Shown here in pieces: positions 1-5,806 of a stretch of DNA of 5,806 bases. Position numbers and translations under genes: made by a program. This stretch comes from an uncultured Litoreibacter sp. (GTDB taxonomy: Bacteria; Pseudomonadota; Alphaproteobacteria; Rhodobacterales; Rhodobacteraceae). The stretch covers positions 1 to 5,806 of the forward strand of contig CALFWN010000065.1 of assembly GCA_937928335.1 (NCBI GenBank), read 5' to 3'. The notes beneath the pieces were generated by a model. It was not told where the DNA came from. It did not search any database and saw nothing but the letters and a program-made list of their open reading frames with translations. Within the stretch, counting starts at the first letter, position 1. Each line of letters opens with the position of its first letter.

Positions 1-2704
1 CAAACGGGTTGTCGGGGTCAATGGCTTTTTCCTTTTTCGGGGGGCGGGCTTTGTAGCTCTGTGCCTTGCCATCCCGAGGCGCGCCTTTGCCTTTGGGTTT
101 GCCACGCGGCTTGCCTTGCCCTTGAGGTTTGCCGCGACGGCCACCCTCGCGCGCGCCGCCTTTATTACCGCCCCAGCGGAATGTGTAGAACACCTCCATC
201 TCCGGGGCTTCGCTCTCGGCAGCCGTTTCCGGGGTAACTTCCGGCGCATCGGCCTTGGGTTCTTCCGTCTCGGTTTGAGCCTCAGATGTTGCAGCATCTG
301 GTTTAGCCTCAGCCGCAGGCACGGCTTTGACTTTCACCCGCTCGCCGCGCTCACCCTTATAGCCCAGCCCGTCCATCAGGTTCGCAAACTGCTCCAGCGT
401 CATACCCGTGATGGAGAGCATATCCGCCTTGGCCTCGAACCCGCCGCGCGAGTCTTCATTGCGCAGCTGATCTGCCAGACGCTCCAGCATGTCGATCCGG
501 ATCGCGCGCTCTCCGGCCAGCCGGTAGCCCGCTTGGGTGTAGTAGCCTTCCTGCGCATCCTTGATTGCGGGCACGGTCACGAGACCCGGCGGAGGGGCCT
601 CGGGGAACTCGCTGAGGTCATTTTGCAGCGACCACAAAACCAGACGCAGCCGGGTTGGCGCAGGTTTCAGCAAAAGGGGCATGAAGATCGTGAATTGTCC
701 AAAGCGGATACCATGCTTGCGCAACGTGCCGCGGGCCTCTTGGTCAAGATCCTTGACCTCTGCCGCCACCTTGTCGCGCGGAATAACGCCTAAAGCCTCG
801 ACCATTTGGAAGGCAAAGCCCTTGGCCAGCCCGGCAAGCGTGTCGTCATTCGACATCGCGATCATCGGTTCAAATGCGCTCGCGATCTTGCGGTCGATGA
901 AATGTTGCAGCCGGCGCTTGACCTTCTCGGCAACGTCGCTGCCTGCTTCCTCATCCACGAAGGGCTCAACCAGAGGCTTGAGAGGCTCAGACCCTTTGAC
1001 CAGCTTACCAACGGCCAGCTCGCCCCACATCAGGCCACCTTGCTCGGTGAAATCCATTTCGGTGTCCGGGGCGTTGTAGAACTTGTCGGCGCGCAAATTG
1101 AAGTGAGGGGCAAGTGCCGCCACGGCGGCTTGCTTCAAGGTCTTGGCCTCATCCGGGTTGGAGGAGGCGTCCTGACGGAACCGAAACCCGTCCAACCGGC
1201 CGATCATCTCGCCCTCTACCGTCACTTCACCCTTGTCATTCACGTCAGCCACGAGGCTCTCCTTCTGCTTCAACCGCCGCAACAAAACGCTGGTGCGCCG
1301 GTCGACAAATCTCTGTGTCAGCGCGCCATGTAACGCATCCGACAAACGGTCTTCTACCGCACGGGTTTCGCCACGCCAATGGCTTTCATCTACGACCCAC
1401 CCTTTCCGCTGGGCGACATAGGTCCATGTGCGGATATATGCCAAGCGCTTTGACAGGGTATCAATATCACCATCCGTGCGGTCGATCCGCGCGATCTGGC
1501 GCGCCATGTAATCCTGAGGGACCTGCCCCTTGTCATGGAGGTAGCCGAAGATCACGTCCAGAATGCTAGCATGATCACCAGAAGAGATGCCGCGAAAATC
1601 AGGTATGCGGCACACGTCCCACAACAGCTTCACATCCTGCGGGGTCTGCGTGCGCGCAACAACATCCGCCACGTCCCGCAGGGCTTTCAGGGCAATCACA
1701 TCATCCGCGTCCCGTGCCCGGCTTAGCCATTCGTCATCCGTGCGCATCTCAAGGGATCGGATTAGCCGGTCAACAGAGCCAAACTCCAGCCGGTCATTGC
1801 GCCATTGCAGCTTGGATACGGGCCGAAACTTGGATTGCAGGATCGCCTGAACCACTGGCTCTTCCAGTGCTGCGGCCTCGCCTGTCACTCCGAATGATCC
1901 GGGCGTCATGTAGCGCCCTGCCCGCCCGGCGATCTGGGCAAGCTCGTTGGGGTGCAGATAGCGCATCCGCCGACCGTCAAATTTCTGGAGCGCCGAAAAC
2001 GCGACATGGTTGATGTCGAGGTTCAGCCCCATGCCAATCGCATCCGTCGCAACAAGGTAATCCACATCCCCGTTTTGATACATCTCGACCTGCGCGTTGC
2101 GTGTGCGCGGCGACAGGGCTCCCATCACAACAGCGCACCCGCCCTTCTGGCGGCGGATCAGCTCGGCGATGGCATAAACATTCTCGACCGAGAAGCCGAC
2201 GATGGCAGACCGCGCTTTCAGACGGCTGATTTTCTTGGCCCCGGTATAGCTCAGCTCCGAGAACCGCTCGCGTTTGAGAAACTGCGCCCGTGGCTCCATC
2301 GCCGCAATTGCGCCGCGCATCGTGTCGGAACCCATGAACAGCGTTTCAAGATGACCACGGGATTTAAGAAGTCTCTGGGTAAAGACATGCCCGCGCTCCG
2401 GGTCGGCACAAAGCTGGATCTCGTCGATACCGACAAAATCCGCGCCCATACCCTCCGGCATCGCCTCCACTGTGCACACCCAATATTGCGTGCGCTCAGG
2501 TACGATCCGTTCTTCGCCGGTCACGAGGGCCACCACCGAGGGGCCGCGAATGGCAACAATCCGGTCGTAGACCTCGCGCGCCAACAGACGCAAAGGGAGA
2601 CCTATCACACCGGTACGGTGCGCGAGCATCCTCTCAATGGCATAGTGGGTTTTTCCGGTGTTGGTCGGTCCCAAGACCGCCGTCACCCGGGGCTGGCCGT
2701 TCAT
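1..2704 (-). CDS. SUV3-like superfamily 2 ATP-dependent RNA helicase (3' end cut by window edge)
   Basis: I translated this frame across the whole span: 901 codons from ATG at 2704 to the window edge with no stop or frameshift. Two RecA-like domains occupy roughly residues 1-300. Visible motifs are Walker A GPTNTGKT (12-19), LVTGEER (60-66), Walker B DEIQ (94-97), GSDTM (125-129), VATDAIGMGLNLDI (218-231) and motif VI QIAGRAGR (257-264). GPTN[ST]GKT, DEIQ and QIAGRAGR together are the SUV3 signature, the family of mitochondrial RNA-degradation helicases; unwinding of RNA or RNA/DNA duplexes in the cytoplasm is inferred from that. Residues about 300-780 are a helical family-specific region. 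Then come an Ala/Pro/Glu acidic linker (about 795-837), a short EVFYTFRWGG segment (837-846) and a basic Gly/Lys/Arg tail (847-898) that could bind RNA. The start is fixed by an in-frame TAG 15 bases upstream; the ribosome site (CAGGCG, 6 bases from ATG) is weak. It follows the TPR gene after 34 bp, so co-transcription is likely. The frame ends in IDPDNPF, and probably few residues are missing. Confidence 0.93.
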   Translation of the reverse strand, partial: MNGQPRVTAVLGPTNTGKTHYAIERMLAHRTGVIGLPLRLLAREVYDRIVAIRGPSVVALVTGEERIVPERTQYWVCTVEAMPEGMGADFVGIDEIQLCADPERGHVFTQRLLKSRGHLETLFMGSDTMRGAIAAMEPRAQFLKRERFSELSYTGAKKISRLKARSAIVGFSVENVYAIAELIRRQKGGCAVVMGALSPRTRNAQVEMYQNGDVDYLVATDAIGMGLNLDINHVAFSALQKFDGRRMRYLHPNELAQIAGRAGRYMTPGSFGVTGEAAALEEPVVQAILQSKFRPVSKLQWRNDRLEFGSVDRLIRSLEMRTDDEWLSRARDADDVIALKALRDVADVVARTQTPQDVKLLWDVCRIPDFRGISSGDHASILDVIFGYLHDKGQVPQDYMARQIARIDRTDGDIDTLSKRLAYIRTWTYVAQRKGWVVDESHWRGETRAVEDRLSDALHGALTQRFVDRRTSVLLRRLKQKESLVADVNDKGEVTVEGEMIGRLDGFRFRQDASSNPDEAKTLKQAAVAALAPHFNLRADKFYNAPDTEMDFTEQGGLMWGELAVGKLVKGSEPLKPLVEPFVDEEAGSDVAEKVKRRLQHFIDRKIASAFEPMIAMSNDDTLAGLAKGFAFQMVEALGVIPRDKVAAEVKDLDQEARGTLRKHGIRFGQFTIFMPLLLKPAPTRLRLVLWSLQNDLSEFPEAPPPGLVTVPAIKDAQEGYYTQAGYRLAGERAIRIDMLERLADQLRNEDSRGGFEAKADMLSITGMTLEQFANLMDGLGYKGERGERVKVKAVPAAEAKPDAATSEAQTETEEPKADAPEVTPETAAESEAPEMEVFYTFRWGGNKGGAREGGRRGKPQGQGKPRGKPKGKGAPRDGKAQSYKARPPKKEKAIDPDNPF

Positions 2705-2738
2705 TGGCGTCGCCTGCTAGGGGGCCATGAATGGCGCG

Positions 2739-3311
2739 TTAGATATCTTGGCCCGAGACTTCCGCCTCAAGCCGCTCAATGCTTTCTTCTAACCCCGGCC
2801 TGTGAGGATGTATAGCGAAGGCTGCACGATAGGCTTTCAACGCGTCTTTCTTCTGGTCCATTTCCTCCAACATCCGGCCAAGCCCCTGAAGCGCGCCGAA
2901 ATGGCGCGGGTTCAGCGACAATGTCCGGCCAATATCCGCAATAGATAGCCCATAAAGCCCGGCTCCGAAATAGGCCGTCGCGCGCATGTTCCACCCTTCA
3001 GCAAAATCCGGGGCGTGGTCGGTCAGGGCCGTGAAATGGTTAATCGCCTTTGTCGTGTCCCCATCCGACATGGCCTTGCGCCCAAGCTGCAAAAGCAGGT
3101 TCATCGACTTTGAGCCGCTATCGGACCATTCACGCCAAATCGCCCTCTCGACCAATTCCCAGTCTTGCAACTCGGGCGTTGCCAAGCGATCAAAGAGCTT
3201 GTTGAGTTCCTCTTCTCCAGCAACAGCGGGTGCCGTAAACAGGAATGCCGCGACGATACAGTTGAGGACGGGGTTTGAAATACAGTTGAGGACGGGGTTT
3301 GAAATCTTCAT
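2739..3311 (-). CDS. Secreted tetratricopeptide-repeat protein
   Basis: This encodes 190 residues. The N-terminus has a basic start (MK), a hydrophobic stretch around residues 18-28 and an AVA site (29-31), giving a likely Sec signal peptide cut before Gly32, so the mature protein should be periplasmic. Residues 33-67 form a conserved-looking helical lead-in ending in IWREWSDSGS. Three TPR units follow at about 70-103, 104-137 and 138-171, with typical A/G/Y/P positions (for example KAINHFTALTDHAPDF and DALKAYRAAFAIHPHR). TPRs are protein-binding scaffolds; the partner cannot be read from sequence. The ATG at 3311 has AAGG (minus strand, 3317-3320) 5 bases upstream. The gene is first in a probable two-gene unit with the SUV3-like helicase. 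The oddity is an exact 24-bp tandem duplication that repeats an eight-residue block containing NPVLNC in the signal peptide, making it about 31 residues instead of about 23. A lipoprotein is unlikely because the residue before each Cys is Asn. Confidence 0.9.
   Translation of the reverse strand: MKISNPVLNCISNPVLNCIVAAFLFTAPAVAGEEELNKLFDRLATPELQDWELVERAIWREWSDSGSKSMNLLLQLGRKAMSDGDTTKAINHFTALTDHAPDFAEGWNMRATAYFGAGLYGLSIADIGRTLSLNPRHFGALQGLGRMLEEMDQKKDALKAYRAAFAIHPHRPGLEESIERLEAEVSGQDI
3257..3304. repeat. Perfect 24-bp tandem duplication inside the TPR gene signal peptide
   Basis: Bases 3257-3280 and 3281-3304 are identical, and the identity runs one base further on each side (3256-3305). The unit is 24 bp, eight codons, so the frame is kept and the protein reads ISNPVLNC twice (residues 3-10 and 11-18). 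Complete identity, including third codon positions, suggests a very recent duplication, by replication slippage or an assembly or library artefact. Each copy also carries a TTGAAA hexamer on the plus strand, but no matching -10 element follows it. Confidence 0.95.
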
Positions 3312-3335
3312 AACGGCCTTAAGTTTAGCGTCATG

Positions 3336-3364
3336 ATTTGAGAAATCGAGACCCTGGCTGTCAC
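3336..3364 (-). promoter_or_regulatory. Candidate sigma-70-type promoter for the TPR-helicase unit
   Basis: On the minus strand a GTGACA box (3359-3364, five of six bases of TTGACA) is followed, after exactly 17 bases, by TCAAAT (3336-3341, four of six bases of TATAAT). The predicted start near 3329 would leave a leader of about 18 bases containing the AAGG ribosome site of the TPR gene. This fits the geometry of a housekeeping promoter, but the -10 box is weak and the match was made by eye in a 71-bp region. Confidence 0.35.
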
Positions 3365-3370
3365 ATTTTT

Positions 3371-3376
3371 AGGAGT
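3371..3376 (+). promoter_or_regulatory. Ribosome binding site that decides the SCP2 gene start
   Basis: AGGAGT lies 6 bases before ATG 3383. It favours this ATG over the in-frame TTG at 3338, which would add 15 residues unlike the family and has no comparable site upstream. Confidence 0.8.
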
Positions 3377-3382
3377 ATCCAC

Positions 3383-3670
3383 ATGAGCGACGTCATCACC
3401 AAGGCTGTAGCCGCCCTGCAAAGCAAGCTTGACGGGGGCTTTGACGGCTCGGTCAAATTCAACATCGAGGATGAAGGCACGATCATGGTGGACAGCGCCG
3501 GTGTCCGTGCAGGCGACGAGGATGCGGAATGCACCATGTCCGCAGATGCCGAGACATTTGAGGCAATTTTGAACGGTGAGCTGAAACCAACCTCCGCTTT
3601 CATGACCGGCAAGTTGTCCGTCGATGGCGATATGTCTCAAGCTATGAAATTGGGTGCCGTTTTGTCGTGA
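3383..3670 (+). CDS. Stand-alone SCP2 sterol-binding-domain (lipid carrier) protein
   Basis: This encodes 95 residues, essentially one SCP2 domain with no signal peptide or membrane segment, so it is probably cytoplasmic. Family features include the amphipathic first helix, the beta-strand run FDGSVKFNIEDEGTIMVD (residues 20-37), an acidic turn (AGDEDAECTMSADAETF), and the closing FMTGKLSVDGDMSQAMKL helix (73-90) that caps the lipid tunnel in known SCP2 folds. SCP2 domains bind fatty acyl chains, phospholipids or sterols non-covalently. Bacteria of this type are not expected to make sterols, so an acyl lipid is the more likely ligand; that is inference. The gene starts 71 bp from the divergent TPR gene. 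Its TGA overlaps the GTG of the downstream hydrolase by four bases, implying co-translation. The family assignment is confident, the ligand unknown. Confidence 0.9.
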   Translation: MSDVITKAVAALQSKLDGGFDGSVKFNIEDEGTIMVDSAGVRAGDEDAECTMSADAETFEAILNGELKPTSAFMTGKLSVDGDMSQAMKLGAVLS

Positions 3671-4626
3671 CCCTGACCAAGGCGCCTTTGTACCACGACG
3701 TGGCTGACGGCCCTGACGGCGGGGAGGCCTATTGGCTGATCTGCGCCGACGGGGTGCGCATCCGCGTTGCGGTCTGGGGCGTTGAGAGCGGTAAGAAAGG
3801 CACCGTGCTGCTCTATCCGGGGCGCACGGAATATATCGAAAAATACGGTCGTGCGGCATCTGAATTCGCAAGACGCGGCTATGCAACGCTCGTCATCGAC
3901 TGGCGCGGCCAGGGGGTTTCGGATCGCTTGCTGGAAGACGGCGCACTTGGGCATGTGGGCGAATTCAAAGACTATCAGCTGGACGCGCAAGCTGCCCTGT
4001 CCTTGGCCCGGAAGCTGGAACTGCCCACCCCCTACACCCTTCTTGCCCACTCGATGGGAGGGTGTATCGGGCTGCGCGCCCTGATCGACGGGCTGCCGGT
4101 CACGTCTGCCATCTTTACGGGGCCAATGTGGGGCATTGCGCTGACAACGAGCAAGAGGTCGCTCGGATGGGCGGCTTCGACAATGGCGCATTCGCTTGGC
4201 TTTGGCGATATGCTCGCACCCGGTACGTTGCGCGAGACCTATGTGCTGGCAAATCCCTTTGATGACAACATGTTAACGACCGACGTTGAGATGTTTGACT
4301 ATATGAAAACCCAGGTCATCACCTACCCGGATCTGGCGCTTGGCGGCCCGACGCTCAGCTGGTTGAACAAGGCCTTGCGCGAATGCCGCGCCTTGCGGGC
4401 ACACCCGACCCCCAACGTGCCCTGCATCACCTATCTGGGGACGAATGAACGGATTGTGGACATTCCCACGATCCATGACCGCATGTCGCGCTGGCCGAAT
4501 GGCGAGCTGCGTATCATCGAGCGCGGCGAGCATGAGATCGTCATGGAGGGGCCCGAGACACGCAACCGGGTTTTTGACGAGGCCTGCGCCCTGTTTGAGC
4601 GTCATGCCAAGCTAGAAACCGCATAA
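3667..4626 (+). CDS. PldB-like alpha/beta hydrolase (putative lysophospholipase)
   Basis: This encodes 319 residues of the alpha/beta hydrolase fold, serine-hydrolase (Hydrolase_4, PldB/monoglyceride lipase) branch. The LLYPGRTEYIEKYGR block (residues 48-62) is characteristic of PldB-type enzymes and supplies the oxyanion-hole region. The nucleophile elbow is AHSMGG (127-132) with Ser129; the first Gly of GxSxG is Ala here. The likely acid is Asp265 in NERIVD and the base is His289 in RGEHEIVME, in the usual order and spacing, so the enzyme looks active. No signal peptide is visible. The probable reaction is ester hydrolysis on lysophospholipid or monoacylglycerol; other esters are possible. 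The start is GTG 3667, overlapping the SCP2 stop as GTGA; there is no strong ribosome site and the first in-frame ATG is at the active site, so coupling to SCP2 translation is likely. The gene ends 3 bases from the convergent lolD stop. Confidence 0.88.
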   Translation: MTLTKAPLYHDVADGPDGGEAYWLICADGVRIRVAVWGVESGKKGTVLLYPGRTEYIEKYGRAASEFARRGYATLVIDWRGQGVSDRLLEDGALGHVGEFKDYQLDAQAALSLARKLELPTPYTLLAHSMGGCIGLRALIDGLPVTSAIFTGPMWGIALTTSKRSLGWAASTMAHSLGFGDMLAPGTLRETYVLANPFDDNMLTTDVEMFDYMKTQVITYPDLALGGPTLSWLNKALRECRALRAHPTPNVPCITYLGTNERIVDIPTIHDRMSRWPNGELRIIERGEHEIVMEGPETRNRVFDEACALFERHAKLETA

Positions 4627-4629
4627 AAC

Positions 4630-5307
4630 CTAGACCAACACGCCCGCTTGCAAACGAACGGTCCGGTCCATACGGGCCGCAAGCTCCATGTTATGTGTCG
4701 CGATCAGCGCCGCCAGCCCGGTCTCCCGCGCCAGTTTTATCAGCGCCTCAAACACCTGGTCCGATGTGGCCGGGTCCAGGTTGCCCGTGGGCTCATCAGC
4801 CAGCAAAAGGCCCGGGCTATTGGCCAAGGCCCTGCAAAATGCGATGCGCTGCTGTTCGCCACCAGACAGCGCACCGGGACGGTGCTCTGCCCGTTCTGCC
4901 ACGCCAACCTTGCCCATCAGATCAACCGCACGGGCATGAGCCTGCGTCGCGGGCACGCCAGCCGCAAGCTGGGGCAAGACGATGTTCTCGGCGGCCGTAA
5001 ATTCAGGAAGCAGATGGTGAAACTGATACACAAACCCGATCTCGGAGCGCCGGGCATTTGTGCGCGCCCTGTCGCTGCGCCCGGTCAGGTCTTCGCCTGC
5101 GATCTCCACCCGGCCCCCGTCAGGGGTGTCAAGCAAACCCGCAATATGCAACAGCGTGGATTTCCCCGCCCCCGATGGTGCTACAAGTGCGACAACCTCA
5201 CCGCGCTTCACTGACAGGTCAGCGCCTCGCAAGACCTTGATCTCGTTTGGTTTGCCCTTGTCGTAGTGCTTTTCAATGCCCGAAAGTGCCAATGCGACGT
5301 CACTCAT
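4630..5307 (-). CDS. lolD: Lipoprotein-releasing system ATP-binding protein LolD
   Basis: This encodes 225 residues, a normal length for LolD and the MacB/LolD-type ABC ATPases. Motifs in order are Walker [10 protein letters not shown] (43-51), Q-loop [13 protein letters not shown] (91-103) with Gln95, signature LSGGEQQR (147-154), Walker B LLLADEP (167-173) with catalytic Glu172, D-loop NLD (176-178) and switch His205 in ATHN. The [13 protein letters not shown] stretch and the adjoining LolC/E permease make LolD more likely than FtsE or MacB. LolD powers extraction of outer-membrane lipoproteins from the inner membrane and their transfer to LolA. It begins with ATG inside the end of the permease gene (8-base overlap). 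The first Gly of Walker A is Ala (residue 43), while the Lys and Ser that hold the phosphates are intact. The gene ends in TAG, 3 bases from the hydrolase stop. Confidence 0.94.
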   Translation of the reverse strand: MSDVALALSGIEKHYDKGKPNEIKVLRGADLSVKRGEVVALVAPSGAGKSTLLHIAGLLDTPDGGRVEIAGEDLTGRSDRARTNARRSEIGFVYQFHHLLPEFTAAENIVLPQLAAGVPATQAHARAVDLMGKVGVAERAEHRPGALSGGEQQRIAFCRALANSPGLLLADEPTGNLDPATSDQVFEALIKLARETGLAALIATHNMELAARMDRTVRLQAGVLV

Positions 5308-5806
5308 AGCGCAGCGCCTCCACCGGGTTCATCCGGGCGGCACGTCGCGCCGGAAAGATTGTGACGACAAAGCTCAAAAACAGCGACAGCGAGATTGCCG
5401 AAAGCACATCCCCCAGCTCCAGCCGCGCGGGCAATTTCGAGATCATCCGCACCGAAGGGTCCCAGACCCCGCCGCCCGCGATGTAGTTCACGAGGTCAAA
5501 AATCGGGTCAATATAGATCGCAAAGAGGCATCCAAGAATGAGGCCGGCAATCGTCCCGATCACCCCCGTAGATGCGCCACAAATGAAAAAGACGCGCAGG
5601 ATCGAGCCTTCGCTCAACCCCATCGTGCGCAGGATGCCTATATCGCGCCCCTTGTTTTTCACCAGCATGATCAGGCCCGAAACGATATTCATCGAGGCAA
5701 TCAGGACCAGCACCGACAAGATCAGGAACATCACATTATCTTCCATCGCCAATGCTTGCAGGAATGCGCCGGACGAGTCTCGCCAGCTCCACAGGATCGT
5801 GCCGGG
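5300..5806 (-). CDS. lolC: Lipoprotein-releasing system transmembrane protein LolC/LolE, C-terminal 168 residues (5' end outside window)
   Basis: The frame is open from the right edge to TGA at 5300-5302. The visible 168 residues begin [15 protein letters not shown], the end of the periplasmic domain. Three membrane segments follow at about 26-48, 69-99 and 131-152 of the fragment, corresponding to the last three of four in this family. Between the first two, [14 protein letters not shown] (50-63) is the cytoplasmic coupling helix that contacts LolD. The end NPVEALRYE is the usual FtsX/LolC-family finish. A TTG at 5752 can be read as a start but lies inside the conserved domain and is not one. 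Many alphaproteobacteria have one such permease (LolF-like, acting as homodimer) instead of LolC plus LolE; the immediate lolD downstream agrees, but the upstream side is not visible, so LolC versus LolE is undecided. The GGAGG ribosome site of lolD lies in its last codons. Confidence 0.9.
   Translation of the reverse strand, partial: PGTILWSWRDSSGAFLQALAMEDNVMFLILSVLVLIASMNIVSGLIMLVKNKGRDIGILRTMGLSEGSILRVFFICGASTGVIGTIAGLILGCLFAIYIDPIFDLVNYIAGGGVWDPSVRMISKLPARLELGDVLSAISLSLFLSFVVTIFPARRAARMNPVEALRYE
5317..5321 (-). promoter_or_regulatory. Ribosome binding site of lolD within the permease gene
   Basis: GGAGG on the minus strand lies 9 bases before ATG 5307, embedded in the permease codons for VEAL. 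It supports the 8-base gene overlap and this start for lolD. Confidence 0.65.

Noticed and set aside
116..2815. Several long plus-strand open frames (116-793, 806-1333, 1952-2815)
   Set aside because: They lie antisense to the intact helicase gene, have arginine/proline/histidine-rich compositions, no recognisable domain and no consistent ribosome sites. GC-rich coding DNA commonly leaves such open frames on the opposite strand.
3252..3300. Lipobox in the TPR protein (LNC, twice)
   Set aside because: The residue before Cys is Asn rather than Gly, Ala or Ser, and the hydrophobic core comes after the Cys residues. An AVA signal peptidase I site fits better.
3256..3305. CRISPR-like or operator-type direct repeat
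   Set aside because: There are only two copies with no spacer, lying in frame inside a coding sequence. It is a tandem duplication.
3338..3366. Plus-strand promoter TTGAGA - 17 bases - TCACAT for the SCP2 gene
   Set aside because: The -10 box matches only three of six bases, and the implied start near 3373 would cut into the AGGAGT ribosome site.
3338..3382. TTG at 3338 as the start of the SCP2 gene
   Set aside because: It would add 15 atypical residues. ATG 3383 has AGGAGT 6 bases upstream and gives the usual family length.
3308..4191. Minus-strand open frames over the SCP2 and hydrolase genes (3308-3886, 3637-4191)
   Set aside because: They are antisense to two genes with clear family motifs and show no domain of their own.
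5300..5752. A complete 150-residue protein starting at 5752
   Set aside because: The start would be TTG within a conserved segment of the LolC/E family, and the frame stays open and family-like to the right edge. It is the end of a larger gene.
1..5806. Mobile element, prophage, defence island, RNA gene or other new system
   Set aside because: No transposase, integrase, tRNA, inverted-repeat ends or cluster of unknown genes is visible; all six genes fall into known families.

Overview
The window looks like an ordinary chromosomal segment of an alphaproteobacterium, most likely a marine Rhodobacterales (Roseobacter-type) species. The base composition is fairly GC-rich, coding density is above 95 %, and the gene families are ones typical of that order: a SUV3-like helicase with a glycine/lysine/arginine-rich tail, a periplasmic TPR protein, a stand-alone SCP2 protein, a PldB-like hydrolase, and a lolC-lolD pair with one permease gene. 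The taxonomic call is inference from family resemblance, not from a search.

Layout. (1) Bases 1-2704, minus strand: a 901-codon open frame, intact to the left edge, encoding a SUV3-type superfamily 2 RNA helicase; only its last few residues lie outside. (2) 2739-3311, minus strand: a secreted TPR protein 34 bp upstream of the helicase, probably in the same transcript. Its signal peptide carries a perfect in-frame 24-bp tandem duplication. (3) 3312-3382: a 71-bp divergent intergenic region that must hold promoters for both directions. (4) 3383-3670 and 3667-4626, plus strand: an SCP2 lipid-carrier-domain protein and a PldB-like alpha/beta hydrolase, overlapping by 4 bases and probably translationally coupled. 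(5) 4630-5307 and 5300-5806, minus strand: the lipoprotein-release ABC transporter, ATPase LolD and the C-terminal part of its LolC/E-type permease, overlapping by 8 bases. The permease continues past the right edge. The hydrolase and lolD converge with only 3 bases between their stop codons.

How the genes fit together. Lol extracts lipoproteins from the inner membrane, and the SCP2/hydrolase pair plausibly handles phospholipids or lysophospholipids, so the right half has an envelope-lipid theme. The left half pairs an RNA-remodelling helicase with a periplasmic TPR protein of unknown role. I see no mobile element, RNA gene, CRISPR array, defence or biosynthetic cluster, and no evidence for a previously undescribed system. 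The most distinctive local feature is the tandem duplication in the TPR signal peptide. No stretch over 300 bases lacks a gene.
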